A stretch of DNA of 64,000 nt from contig JAJOZX010012214.1 of NCBI GenBank assembly GCA_023014485.1, positions 57,722 to 121,721 of the forward strand, in the 5' to 3' direction. The notes under the pieces were generated by a model. That model was given only the letters and a program-made list of their open reading frames with translations, was not told the origin of the DNA and did not search any database. Positions 9,881 through 21,686 of this stretch are shown here, piece after piece (the stretch's first letter is position 1; every line of letters starts with the position of its first letter). Source of the stretch: Bathynomus jamesi. Taxonomy: Eukaryota > Arthropoda > Malacostraca > Isopoda > Cirolanidae. Made by a program: the position numbers and the translations under genes.

Positions 9881-10090
9881 ACTTGAAGCAGGTTCAAGTT
9901 AGACAGCCCATTTTCAGTTTCAAGATACTACTTGATAGGAGTTCAAGTCAGTTTCATTTTCAGTTCAGAATACTTGATAAGAGGTCAAGTCAGAAGGTTG
10001 CGCCAAAACGGCCAACCGCCCCAGAGATTTATAGAGATACTTGATAAGAGTTCAAGTCAATAGGTTGCATCTAAGAGGGACAACCGCCCC
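9881..10090 (+). other. Array of six short hairpins (unit 2)
   Basis: Four inverted repeats of the pattern ACTTGA-loop-TCAAGT lie at 9881-9899, 9930-9948, 9972-9990 and 10039-10057. Each is 19 nt with 6-7 paired bases. Two further stems of GGTTG with CAACC lie at 9996-10017 and 10063-10085. The last two ACTTGA hairpins and the two GGTTG stems form two tandem copies of a roughly 67-bp module ending CAACCGCCCCAGAGATTT. In the second module the stem ends are kept while the loop differs, which hints at selection for pairing. In retroelements, packaging and dimerisation signals are often hairpin clusters; that role here is only a guess. Confidence 0.6.
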
Positions 10091-10101
10091 AGAGATTTCA
10101 G

Positions 10102-10355
10102 TTATATTCGAAGTCAGAGTTAGATTCGAAGTCAGAGTTAGATTCGAAGTCAGAGTTAGATTCGAAGTCAGAGAGATTTATATTCGAAGTCAGAGAGATT
10201 TATATTCGAAGTCAGAGAGATTTATATTCGAAGTCAGAGAGATTTTATTCGAAGTCAGAGAGATTTATATTCGAAGTCAGAGAGTTTATTTCAAGTCAGA
10301 GTTTTACTTGAAGTCAGAGTGATTTATTCCAAGTCATTTTTATTTCAAGTCCAAG
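10102..10355 (+). repeat. TTCGAAGTCAG minisatellite, unit 2 (9 core copies)
   Basis: Core copies of TTCGAAGTCAG are spaced 18 bp apart at first (AGTTAG spacer) and then about 22 bp apart (AGAGATTTAT spacer). The array ends in decayed TTCAAGTC copies. The core resembles the TTCAAGTCAG arms of the preceding hairpins, so it probably grew from them. It reads through as a repetitive arginine/serine/glutamate-rich frame, which I treat as accidental. Confidence 0.9.
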
Positions 10356-11250
10356 TTAGTTTTCAATGCAGTCAATTGAATTCAACTTTTCCTTTGTAAT
10401 TAAGAAAATGTAATTTAAGAATTTAATTCAACCTTTTTTTTGTTGTAAAAGAATTTAATTCAACCTGAATTGACCGGGTTGCGTCTTTAGTTTAACCTTT
10501 TTTCTTGTTCATGTCATTATTGCGTATATAAATATATAGGTGAAATGACATTTGTTGTTTTTGTAACCAAAATAGTTTTTACAATTGTTTGTAACGATTT
10601 TGGTAATTATTGTAATGTATACGTGAAAATAATAGTTGTGTAACAATTAATCGATCATGTACCTAATTTATCCTGCTCTGTACGATCGGGAAATTTACCC
10701 GTATGACCGCACATATCCTAAATTTCATTCATTTAATTTTTAATAAAACTTCTACGCAATAAAACAGATGTATTTGTCTATATGCAAACAAGTTTTCAGA
10801 CTAGAATATCAAATAATTCAAATTCTATCAACATTCAACGAAAAAGTATAATTTTTCGACTTAACAGGCAAAAAATTATTAAACCTTTTAATATTTTTTT
10901 TATTATATAAAAATAATTTTTAATATAAAATTCAATTGAAATTATTAAAAAAAAGATTGTTCGAAATGCTTCCCTTTCATTTCAATAACTTTTTTATTCT
11001 TGATCGAAATTTATCTATGATTCGATTTACTTTTTTATTTTTTTTAGAATATTATAAAATTGTATTTAGCTCGTGGAAATGCATAATTGATTCATATTTT
11101 TAATTTGTATTTTTTTATTTTTATTTTGCTCAATTAATCATGAGTAACTGTCCTTAAATTGTTATTGTACCATTTGTAAAGTATCAAACGAAAATTATAG
11201 TCAAATTGACATACTACTACAGTATATGGTTGTGAATTTCAGTAGTCGAA

Positions 11251-11670
11251 TTTAATCTGTGTCTCGAAATTATAAAATACACACTTTGTACCCAATAAAC
11301 ATAAATACACATTTGACCACAGGTCTATACATCATCCACTACGTAATTCGATTTGTACCTACAACAGTCAATAAAAATGCATGCACACTATATATACTAT
11401 ATATACAAACCTCATACTCAAATCATTGAATATCACAATAAAACTATTTCATTACGTAAGTGCCAACTATGCGATTTAGTTAATCATTTTTTTGCATTCA
11501 TGCATTCATGCATTTTTGCATTCATGCATTTATACAGTTAATTTAACAATCTGTCTCGAAATTATCAGCTACACACTTTATACCTAGTACACAAAAATAC
11601 ACACTAGACCACAGGTCTATACATCATCCATTACGTAATTCTATTTTTACCTACACTAGTCAATAAAAAT
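11251..11670 (+). repeat. Pair of diverged 128-bp direct repeats flanking a GCATTCAT repeat
   Basis: Copy A (11251-11378) and copy B (11542-11670) share CTCGAAATTAT, TACACACTTT, GACCACAGGTCTATACATCA, ACGTAATTC and GTCAATAAAAAT in the same order. They differ at many positions. Between them is a GCATTCAT simple repeat (11493-11530). Both copies contain GACCACAGGTC, a near-palindrome. The pair recurs in every unit, and the unit 1 deletion begins inside a copy B. Confidence 0.85.
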
Positions 11671-12019
11671 TAGCTTATAGCTTGTATGATTTATATTTTT
11701 CCCTCTTACCTATTCATTATGAATATAATTTATCCCACAGAAGAAAAAAAAATAAAATTTTGTAAAAAAATGTTAACCATATCATTGTTTGTCTAACTTA
11801 ATTGGTTGTCTAAATTAATGTATTAATCCTATTAAATGTTTGTCTAAACTAAAGTATTAATCTTTGAATTCCTTTATATATATAATAACTCACTTGTTCT
11901 GTATAAAACTTGTAATGTAAAGAAAAATTCGTCACCTAACTTGAATTAGTTAGGATGTTATTTTCTCATTTGTATTGTATTAATGGTACCCTATTAAATT
12001 ATTGTATAAATATCATTTT

Positions 12020-12031
12020 AAAAGGGGAGAG
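12020..12031 (+). promoter_or_regulatory. Polypurine tract candidate, end of unit 2
   Basis: AAAAGGGGAGAG followed by TAATGTAAAAAG, the same arrangement as at 6353. It marks the end of the unit 2 internal region. Confidence 0.6.
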
Positions 12032-12785
12032 TAATGTAAAAAGCGAACAATGAACAATAGTTTTATGTTCGAATGTCCATTTTTACGTTAGAAGCCAAAA
12101 TCGCAGAAGCGAGTTTTGGGTAAAATTTCGATTTTGTAATAATGACTTATACACTATGACGTCACAAAAATAACTTTATTCCCTTTACGTTCCCACTCTG
12201 TGTCTCTAATTCGTTCTTGTAAATCTTCCTAACAATGATTCGTACTATACGTACAAATTCAATAACTATGACGTCACATTTTCCCGTCATTAATTTCCCC
12301 TTCATCATATCTCTAGTATTCAATGTATGAAAATTTATATATCATCATAAAAAAACTGTACACCCTATAGAAGTCATTATTTATGTTATGTAGTATAAAT
12401 ATAACTATTATTCGACCATATCCCCGCCCCCATACGTCCATATTTTAGCTTGACCGCTATCCTTTATTAATTTTATTACTTATTCATTCATCTACCTATT
12501 GTCTACTTATGCCCTATCAACTTATCAGTCTATTTTACTCGTGTCAATCTATGAAACGCAAAACCTTTGCCTTCGTTCGGGAACGCGAAAAAACGTTCTC
12601 GTATATTTTTCATTTTTATTTTTAATTATTTGACCTCCCGAGGTGAACTCTAGACAATGCTTAGTAAGTTATTATCAGAAATTCCACTCATCACAGCATA
12701 ATTTGAACGCTTCTAAGATAAAAAAAGGTCTCCTTTCGCTTTGATTCGAATTTATAACATTATCATGTGTTATGTTATTATAATA

Positions 12786-13194
12786 CAGGGTGGGCCGTAA
12801 GTTTCCATACATAGGAAAAAAAACATTTTTTTATGGACAACCATTTTATTTATATAATATGCTCTACATGGTTGCCATTGTTTGAAAACACATTTCAATA
12901 CGTGTTCCCCACTGTTGATGAACACGCATTAGCACAGTTGACGTTATGCTTGTAATGGCGTTGGTGATACGTTCCTTTAGATGATTTATGTCTCGTATCT
13001 TTTCCTGATACACCATGGCCTTCAAGTGCCCCCAAAGATAGAAATCAAGGGGGGTGAGATCTGGGGATCTGGGAGGCCACTCCACAGGACCACGCCGACC
13101 AATCCGAGCATCCGGAAACTGCTGATCCAAATACCGACGCACGTGAACCATAATTTAAATTTTCCTATGTATAGAAAACTTACGGCCCACCCTG
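12786..13194 (-). mobile_element. Deleted mariner-type element, unit 3
   Basis: Inverted ends are present. The right end has an extra A ('gaaaactta') and the inner left part has lost bases in homopolymers. Confidence 0.92.
12864..13151 (-). pseudogene. Transposase fragment, unit 3 (frameshifted near its end)
   Basis: Residue 45 is A. A missing T in 'gttttgaa' shifts the frame after MCFQ, giving a 95-codon frame with an altered C-terminus. Confidence 0.85.
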
Positions 13195-14471
13195 TATACT
13201 GTATTGTTTCTCTGCCTGGCCACTAGTTCGTTATCGGCTTACGTCACATAGTTATCCCCGTTCTCATTACTTGTACTTACTATTTCTACCTAACTGTCAT
13301 TCAAATTCCGTATTACTTATGTATTACGTTATCATAAATATCGTATTTTCCTCCGCTTTCCTCATCGCTGGCTAATTAGACTTTCAAACTCTGATAACCA
13401 ACCAGGTTCTAATATTATTTAACATAATTTGGCGTAATTATTGTTAACTATAAATATATAACATTGTTGTTAATCCCCTTTAAATTATAGAACAACGATT
13501 AACTCCCCTTCATTTATCAATGGTATCACCTATTTAGATTATTTCAGTAGTAGATATGTCAATTAACAATTTGCTAAAATTGTAATTAAATGTAATCCTT
13601 TAATATAATGTAATTGATGTAATGTACTTTAATGAAACTGTAATGAACAATAACTTGTAATGTACTTCAGTGAAACTAATTAAATGTAATGATTTAATTT
13701 ATAATGTAAGAATGTACTTTAATGGAATTGTAATTAAAACAATAATAAGTGAATATGAATTAATTGGTAGTTGTAATCCATAATTGTAATCGTAATTGTA
13801 ATGAACCAAAATTAATACGTACTCAGTCATGTACTCAAAATTGTGCTTATGTGCTAATACGAAATAATATCGCCTCAATAATTGTCGAATCGGCGATACT
13901 ACTGTTCTTTTTTATTTTTATATTTTTTATTCTTTTAGTTGAAATCATGTGTTTAAAAAGGGGGGAAACTTAACCTTCGATTGTCTCCCCAAACATTAGA
14001 CTATATATGCATGTACCATCTTCATTTACGACACTTCTAGATTAATCTTCATTATTAGAGCTCTTCTCATTAGAGAGCTTCTCATTAGACTTCTTCAGAT
14101 TAGCACTTCGTCGGGAGGGGGCAGAAGCCCCTTGCCTCCTTAACTTAAGTATTTTTAGATTCCGGCCTGAGCCATGGTCGAAAGAGGTCGAACCTCTACC
14201 CCTTGTAATTCAGAGTACCAACTGTAATTTTTAAGAAGTAAACCACCCTTTTAAGAAGTTTTTATCTTTTTCCTTCGAGCCGTGCTCGCTTCAGAACTTA
14301 GTCAGAAAAGTCGATAATTATAAAAGAAAAGAATTAACAGAGTGTCGACCCCCTAAGGCGACCGAAAAGAATTATAGAAAAGTATAAAGAAGAAACATCC
14401 GTTGCAGCCTCCTAACTAGAACCCCCTTCGAATCCGAACCGACAAAGGGCCATAAAGGGGGGGTTAACAAG

Positions 14472-14960
14472 TGGCGACCCTGCCAGGATAAGAAGAAGAA
14501 GATTTTTAAGAAGAAGAAGAAGATTATTAAGAAGAGGATTCTTCCAAGCTGGCGACCTACTACCAGGATAAAAATCAAGACGAGACGACTCCATAGGGAC
14601 ATAGAAGAAGATATGGGGTCTAACATTGTGGAGACCCTTTACCAGGATAATAAGAAGATTACTTTAAGAAGATTTTTAAGAAGGGCCACTCTTGGCCAAG
14701 ATAGAAATTACCCTGCATCAGGATAACAAGATTATTTTAAGAAGAAGAAGATTTTAAGAAGAGGCCACTCTTTGGCCAAGATAGAAATTACCCTGCATCA
14801 GGATATAAGAAGATTACTTTAAGAAGATTTTTAAGAAAGGGCCACTCTTTGGCCAAGATAGAAATTACCCTGCATCAGGATAACAAGATTATTTTAAGAA
14901 GAAGATTTTAAGAAGAGGCCACTCTTTGGCCAAGATAGAAATTACCCTGCATCAGGATAA
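14472..14960 (+). repeat. Primer-binding-site repeat block, unit 3
   Basis: All modules are present. There is an extra 'acgag' at about 14580 and one GGCC stem damaged to 'gggccactcttggcc' (about 14685). Confidence 0.85.
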
Positions 14961-15541
14961 AACCAGTCGACCGGCGTGTCACGACTTCTAGTTCGTAACA
15001 TCCACCCTTGACCGGTGTGTCACGACTCCAAGTTCTTCACGCCTAGTTTTCACCCAGGAACAAGTAGCCAGCAAGACGTCTTCAGGACAGTCTCTGAGGA
15101 TTTCGCCCGTAGAAATGTGGTTAAGTACATTTTGTTTTTTTTAAGAAATTATAAACACTTGAAAAAAAATCAGTACTATTAACAGTTAATATTTAGTATG
15201 GAGCCAGAATTTAACACAAAACAGTGAACATTTCAGACACCAGTGATACATTTTTTTTAGTGGAAATAGAAATTGTAACACAGAGTTAATTGTAACAAAG
15301 TTAATTGTAACAAAGTTAATTGTAACAGAGTTAATTTCAGAGAGAATTTGAGTTAATTTCACTGTTATATTCAATATAGAATAATTTTATTTTATGTACC
15401 TTCCGTACATTAGAATGAAATGTTTACATTTTTTATTCTTTTGTTTGCAAATTTTTTTTCCAATTACTGAATGAATTGACTTGCAAATTAAGAGAGAGAG
15501 AGTTTAGAGAGTTTAGAGAGAGTTTAGAGATTTATAGGAAT

Positions 15542-16016
15542 ACTTGAAGCAGGTTCAAGTTAGACAGCCCATTTTCAGTTTCAAGATACTACTTGATAGG
15601 AGTTCAAGTCAGTTTCATTTTCAGTTCAGAATACTTGATAAGAGGTCAAGTCAGAAGGTTGCGCCAAAACGGCCAACCGCCCCAGAGATTTATAGAGATA
15701 CTTGATAAGAGTTCAAAGTCAATAGGTTGCATCTAAGAGGGAAACCGCCCCAGAGATTTCAGTTATATTCGAAGTCAGAGTTAGATTCGAAGTCAGAGTT
15801 AGATTCGAAGTCAGAGTTAGATTCGAAGTCAGAGAGATTTATATTCGAAGTCAGAGAGATTTATATTCGAAGTCAGAGAGATTATATTCGAAGTCAGAGA
15901 GATTTATATTCGAAGTCAGAGAGATTTATATTCGAAGTCAGAGAGTTTATTTCAAGTCAGAGTTTACTTGAAGTCAGAGTGATTTATTCCAAGTCATTTT
16001 TATTTCAAGTCCCAAG
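15542..16016 (+). repeat. Hairpin array (15542-15751) and minisatellite (15763-16016), unit 3
   Basis: Nine cores. The fourth ACTTGA hairpin has an extra A ('ttcaaagtc') and the second GGTTG stem has lost C of its CAACC partner ('gggaaaccgcc'). Confidence 0.8.
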
Positions 16017-18427
16017 TTAGTTTTCAATGCAGTCAATTGAATTCAACTTTTCCTTTGTAATTTAAGAAAATGTAATTTAAGAATTTAATTCAACCTTTTT
16101 TTTTTGTAAAAGAATTTAATTCAACCTGAATTGACCGGGTTGCGTCTTTAGTTTAACCTTTTTCTTGTTCATGTCATTATTGCGTATATAAATATATAGG
16201 TGAAATGACATTTTGTTGTTTGTAACCAAAATAGTTTTTACAATTGTTTGTAACGATTTTGGTAATATTGTAATGTATACGTGAAATAATAGTTGTGTAA
16301 CAATTAATCGATCATGTACCTAATTTATCCTGCTCTGTACGATCGGGAAATTTACCCGTATGACCGCACATATCCTAAATTTCATTCATTTAATTTTTAA
16401 TAAAACTTCTACGCAATAAAACAGATGTATTTGTCTATATGCAAAACAAGTTTTCAGACTAGAATATCAAATAATTCAAATTCTATCAACATTCAACGAA
16501 AAAAGTATAATTTTTCGACTTAACAGGCAAAAAATTATTAAACCTTTTAAATTTTTTTTATTATATAAAAATAATTTTTAATATAAAATTCAATTGAAAT
16601 TATTAAAAGAAAAGATTGTTCGAAATGCTTCCCTTTCATTTCAATAACTTTTTTATTCTTGATCGAAATTTATCTATGATTCGATTTACTTTCTTTTATT
16701 TTTTTTAGAATATTATAAAATTGTATTTAGCTCGTGGAAATGCATAATTGATTCATATTTTTAATTTGTATTTTTTATTTTATTTTGCTCAATTAATCAT
16801 GAGTAACTGTCTTAAATTGTTATTGTACCATTTGTAAAGTATCAAACGAAAATTATAGTCAAATTGACATACTACTACAGTATATGGTTTGAATTTCAGT
16901 AGTCGAATTTAATCTGTCTCGAAATTATAAAATACACACTTTGTACCCAATAAACATAATACACATTTGACCACAGGTCTATACATCATCCACTACGTAA
17001 TTCGATTTTGTACCTACAACAGTCAATAAAAAGCCATGCACACATATATATACTATATACAAACCTCATACTCAAATCATTGAATATCACAATAAAAACT
17101 ATTCATTACGTAAGTGCCAACTATGCGATTTAGTCTTAATCATTTTTTGCATTCATGCATTCATGCATTTTGCATTCATGCATTTATACAGTTAATTTAA
17201 CAATCTGTCTCGAAATTATCAGCTACACACTTTATACCTAGTACACAAAAATACACACTAGACCACAGGTCTATACATCATCCATTACGTAATTCTATTT
17301 TTACCTACACTAGTCAATAAAAATTAGCTTATAGCTTGTATGATTAATTTTTCCCTCTTACCTATTCATTATGAATATAATTTATCCCACAGAAGAAAAA
17401 AAATAAAATTTGTAAAAAATTTAACCATATCATTGTTTGTCTAACTTAATTGGTTGTCTAAATTAATGTATTAATCCTATTAAATGTTTGTCTAAACTAA
17501 AGTATTAATCTTTGAATTCCTTTATATTATATAATAACTCACTTGTTCTGTATAAAACTTGTAATGTAAAGAAAAATTCGTCACCTAACTTGAATTAGTT
17601 AGGATGTTATTTTCTCATTTGTATTGTATTAATGGTACCCTATTAAATTATTTGTATAAAATATCATTTTTAAAAGGGGAGAGTAATGTAAAAAGGAACA
17701 ATGAACAATAGTTTTATGTCGAATGTCCATTTTTACGTTAGAAGCCAAAATCGCAGAAGCGAGTTTTGGGTAAAATTTCGATTTTGTAATAATGATTATA
17801 CACTATGACGTCACAAAATAACTTTATTCCGTTTACGTTCCCACTCTGTGTCTCTAATCGTTCTTGTAAATCTTCCTAACAATGATTCGTACTATACGTA
17901 CAAATTCAATAACTATGACGTCACATTTTCCCGTCAAATTTCCCTTCATCATATCGTAGTATTCAATGTATGAAAATTATATATCATCATAATAAAAACT
18001 GTACACCCTATAAAGTCATTATTTATGTTATGTAGTATAAATATAAACTATTATTCGACCATATCCCCGCCCCATACGTCCATATTTTAGCTTGACCGCT
18101 ATCCTTTATTAATTTATTACTTATTCATTCATCTACCTATTGTCTACTTATGCCCTATCAACTTATCAGTCTATTTTTACTCGTGTCAATCTATGAAACG
18201 CAAAACCTTTGCCTTCGTTCGGGAACGCAAAAAAAAACGTTCTCGTATTATTTTTTTCATTTTATTTTAATTATTTGACCTCCCGAGGTGAACTCTAGAC
18301 AATGCTTAGTAAGTTATTATCAGAAATTCCACTCATCACAGCATAATTTGAACGCTTCTAAGATAAAAAAGGTCTCCTTCGCTTGATTCGAATTTATAAC
18401 ATTATCATGTGTTATGTTATTATAATA

Positions 18428-18838
18428 CAGGGTGGGCCGTAAGTTTCCATACATAGGAAAAATAAACATTTTTTTATGGACAACCATTTTTATTTATATA
18501 ATATGCTCTACATGGTTGCCATTGTTTTGAAAACACATTTCAATACGTGTTCCCCACTGTTGATGAACACGCATTAGCACAGTTGACGTTATGCTTGTAA
18601 TGGCGTTGGTGATACGTTCCTTTAGATGATTTATGTCTCGTATCTTTTCCTGATACACCATGGCCTTCAAGTGCCCCCAAAGATAGAAATCAAGGGGGGT
18701 GAGATCTGGGGATCTGGGAGGCCACTCCACAGGACCACGCCGACCAATCCGAGCATCCGGAAACTGCTGATCCAAATACCGACGCACGTGAACCATAATT
18801 TAAATTTTCCTATGTATAGAAACTTACGGCCCACCCTG
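18428..18838 (-). mobile_element. Deleted mariner-type element, unit 4
   Basis: 411 bp, inverted ends intact, TA-flanked. Confidence 0.93.
18494..18796 (-). pseudogene. Transposase fragment, unit 4
   Basis: 100 codons, A at residue 45, otherwise as unit 2. Confidence 0.88.
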
Positions 18839-20118
18839 TATACTGTATTGTTTCTCTGCCTGGCCACTAGTTCGTTATCGGCTTACGTCACATAGTTATC
18901 CCCGTTCTCATTACTTGTACTTACTATTTCTACCTAACTGTCATTCAAATTCCGTATTACTTATGTATTACGTTATCATAAATATCGTATTTTCCTCCGC
19001 TTTCCTCATCGCTGGCTAATTAGACTTTCAAACTCTGATAACCAACCAGGTTCTAATATTATTTAACATAATTTGGCGTAATTATTGTTAACTATAAATA
19101 TATAACATTGTTGTTAATCCCCTTTAAATTATAGAACAACGATTAACTCCCCTTCATTTATCAATGGTATCACCTATTTAGATTATTTCAGTAGTAGATA
19201 TGTCAATTAACAATTTGCTAAAATTGTAATTAAATGTAATCCTTTAATATAATGTAATTGATGTAATGTACTTTAATGAAACTGTAATGAACAATAACTT
19301 GTAATGTACTTCAGTGAAACTAATTAAATGTAATGATTTAATTTATAATGTAAGAATGTACTTTAATGGAATTGTAATTAAAACAATAATAAGTGAATAT
19401 GAATTAATTGGTAGTTGTAATCCATAATTGTAATCGTAATTGTAATGAACCAAAATTAATACGTACTCAGTCATGTACTCAAAATTGTGCTTATGTGCTA
19501 ATACGAAATAATATCGCCTCAATAATTGTCGAATCGGCGATACTACTGTTCTTTTTTATTTTTATATTTTTTATTCTTTTTAGTTGAAATCATGTGTTTA
19601 AAAAGGGGGGAAACTTAACCTTCGATTGTCTCCCCCAAACATTAGACTATATTATGCATGTACCATCTTCATTTACGACACTTCTAGATTAATCTTCATT
19701 ATTAGAGCTCTTCTCATTAGAGAGCTTCTCATTAGACTTCTTCAGATTAGCACTTCGTCGGGAGGGGGCAGAAGCCCCTTGCCTCCTTAACTTAAGTATT
19801 TTTAGATTCCGGCCTGAGCCATGGTCGAAAGAGGTCGAACCTCTACCCCTTGTAATTCAGAGTACCAACTGTAATTTTTAAGAAGTAAACCACCCTTTTA
19901 AGAAGTTTTTATCTTTTTCCTTCGAGCCGTGCTCGCTTCAGAACTTAGTCAGAAAAGTCGATAATTATAAAAGAAAAGAATTAACAGAGTGTCGACCCCC
20001 TAAGGCGACCGAAAAGAATTATAGAAAAGTATAAAGAAGAAACATCCGTTGCAGCCTCCTAACTAGAACCCCCTTCGAATCCGAACCGACAAAGGGCCAT
20101 AAAGGGGGGGTTAACAAG

Positions 20119-20605
20119 TGGCGACCCTGCCAGGATAAGAAGAAGAAGATTTTTAAGAAGAAGAAGAAGATTATTAAGAAGAGGATTCTTCCAAGCTGGC
20201 GACCTACTACCAGGATAAAAATCAAGACGACTCCATAGGGACATAGAAGAAGATATGGGGTCTAACATTGTGGAGACCCTTTACCAGGATAATAAGAAGA
20301 TTACTTTAAGAAGATTTTTAAGAAGAGGCCACTCTTTGGCCAAGATAGAAATTACCCTGCATCAGGATAACAAGATTATTTTAAGAAGAAGAAGATTTTA
20401 AGAAGAGGCCACTCTTTGGCCAAGATAGAAATTACCCTGCATCAGGATAATAAGAAGATTACTTTAAGAAGATTTTTAAGAAGAGGCCACTCTTTGGCCA
20501 AGATAGAAATTACCCTGCATCAGGATAACAAGATTATTTTAAGAAGAAGATTTTAAGAAGAGGCCACTCTTTGGCCAAGATAGAAATTACCCTGCATCAG
20601 GATAA
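20119..20605 (+). repeat. Primer-binding-site repeat block, unit 4
   Basis: A full set of modules with four intact GGCCACTCTTTGGCC stems. Confidence 0.85.
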
Positions 20606-21193
20606 AACCAGTCGACCGGCGTGTCACGACTTCTAGTTCGTAACATCCACCCTTGACCGGTGTGTCACGACTCCAAGTTCTTCACGCCTAGTTTTCACCC
20701 AGGAACAAGTAGCCAGCAAGACGTCTTCAGGACACGTCTCTGAGGATTTCGCCCGTAGAAATGTGGTTAAGTACATTTTGTTTTTTTAAGAAATTTATAA
20801 ACACTTGAAAAAAAATCAGTACTATTAACAGTTAATATTTAGTATGGAGCCAGAATTTAACACAAAACACAGTGAACATTTCAGACACCAGTGATACATT
20901 TTTTTTTAGTGAAATAGAAATTGTAACACAGAGTTAATTGTAACAAAGTTAATTGTAACAAAGTTAATTGTAACAGAGTTAATTTCAGAGAGAATTTGAG
21001 TTAATTTCACTGTTATATTCAATATAGAATAATTTTATTTTATGTACCTTCCCGTACATTAGAATGAAATGTTTACATTTTTTATTCTTTTTGTTTGCAA
21101 ATTTTTTTTTCCAATTACTGAATTGAATTGACTTGCAAATTAAGAGAGAGAGAGTTTAGAGAGTTTAGAGAGAGTTTAGAGATTTATAGGAAT

Positions 21194-21686
21194 ACTTGAA
21201 GCAGGTTCAAGTTAGACAGCCCATTTTCAGTTTCAAGATACTACTTGATAGGAGTTCAAGTCAGTTTCATTTTCAGTTCAGAATACTTGATAAGAGGTCA
21301 AGTCAGAAGGTTGCGCCAAAACGGCCAACCGCCCCAGAGATTTATAGAGATACTTGATAAGAGTTCAAGTCAATAGGTTGCATCTAAGAGGGACAACCGC
21401 CCCAGAGATTTCAGTTATATTCGAAGTCAGAGTTAGATTCGAAGTCAGAGTTAGATTCGAAGTCAGAGTTAGATTCGAAGTCAGAGAGATTTATATTCGA
21501 AGTCAGAGAGATTTATATTCGAAGTCAGAGAGATTTATATTCGAAGTCAGAGAGATTTATATTCGAAGTCAGAGAGATTTATATTCAAGTCAGAGAGTTT
21601 ATATTCGAAGTCAGTTTATTTCAAGTCAGAGTTTTACTTGAAGTCAGAGTGATTTATTCCAAGTCATTTTTATTTCAAGTCCCAAG
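21194..21686 (+). repeat. Hairpin array (21194-21403) and minisatellite (21415-21686), unit 4
   Basis: Nine cores plus one TTCAAGTCAG variant. The hairpins are intact. Confidence 0.82.

Larger units (their letters stand above)
6368..12034 (+). repeat. Tandem unit 2 (reference unit, 5667 bp)
   Basis: This is a complete unit used here as the reference for sub-features. Gene-free stretches hold the following. 6765-7118 is AT-rich with one short palindrome. 7530-8440 is AT-rich and contains many TGTAAT-type words. 9375-9600 shows nothing recognisable. 10356-11250 is AT-rich with homopolymer runs and no gene. 11671-12019 contains a loose TTTGTCTAA repeat (about 11785-11860). No reading frame longer than about 100 codons has protein-like composition, apart from the mariner relic. 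No reverse transcriptase, integrase, protease or gag motif was seen on either strand. Confidence 0.97.
12035..14469 (+). repeat. LTR-like block, unit 3
   Basis: Borders TGTAAAAAGC and TTAACA are intact, with the polypurine tract at 12020-12031. TGACGTCA sites lie at 12157 and 12269, and TATAAATA at 12394-12401. Confidence 0.6.
12035..17686 (+). repeat. Tandem unit 3 (5652 bp)
   Basis: A complete unit in the same order as unit 2. Its right-hand part, from about 16.26 kb onward, begins a cluster of single-base losses relative to all other units. Examples are 'ggtaatattg' for 'ggtaattattg' and 'aaagccatgca' for 'aaatgcatgca'. These are probably sequence errors. Confidence 0.96.
17687..20116 (+). 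repeat. LTR-like block, unit 4
   Basis: The start reads TGTAAAAAGGAAC, one C short of the consensus. TGACGTCA sites are at 17806 and 17916, and TATAAATA at 18036-18043. The first part is rich in single-base losses, but both CRE-type palindromes are untouched. Confidence 0.58.

Noticed and set aside
10041..10322. Open frame rich in FEVREIYIRSQRD-type repeats, present in all units
   Set aside because: It is the TTCGAAGTCAG minisatellite read in frame. Its length and frame change from unit to unit with indels, and it has no recognisable domain.
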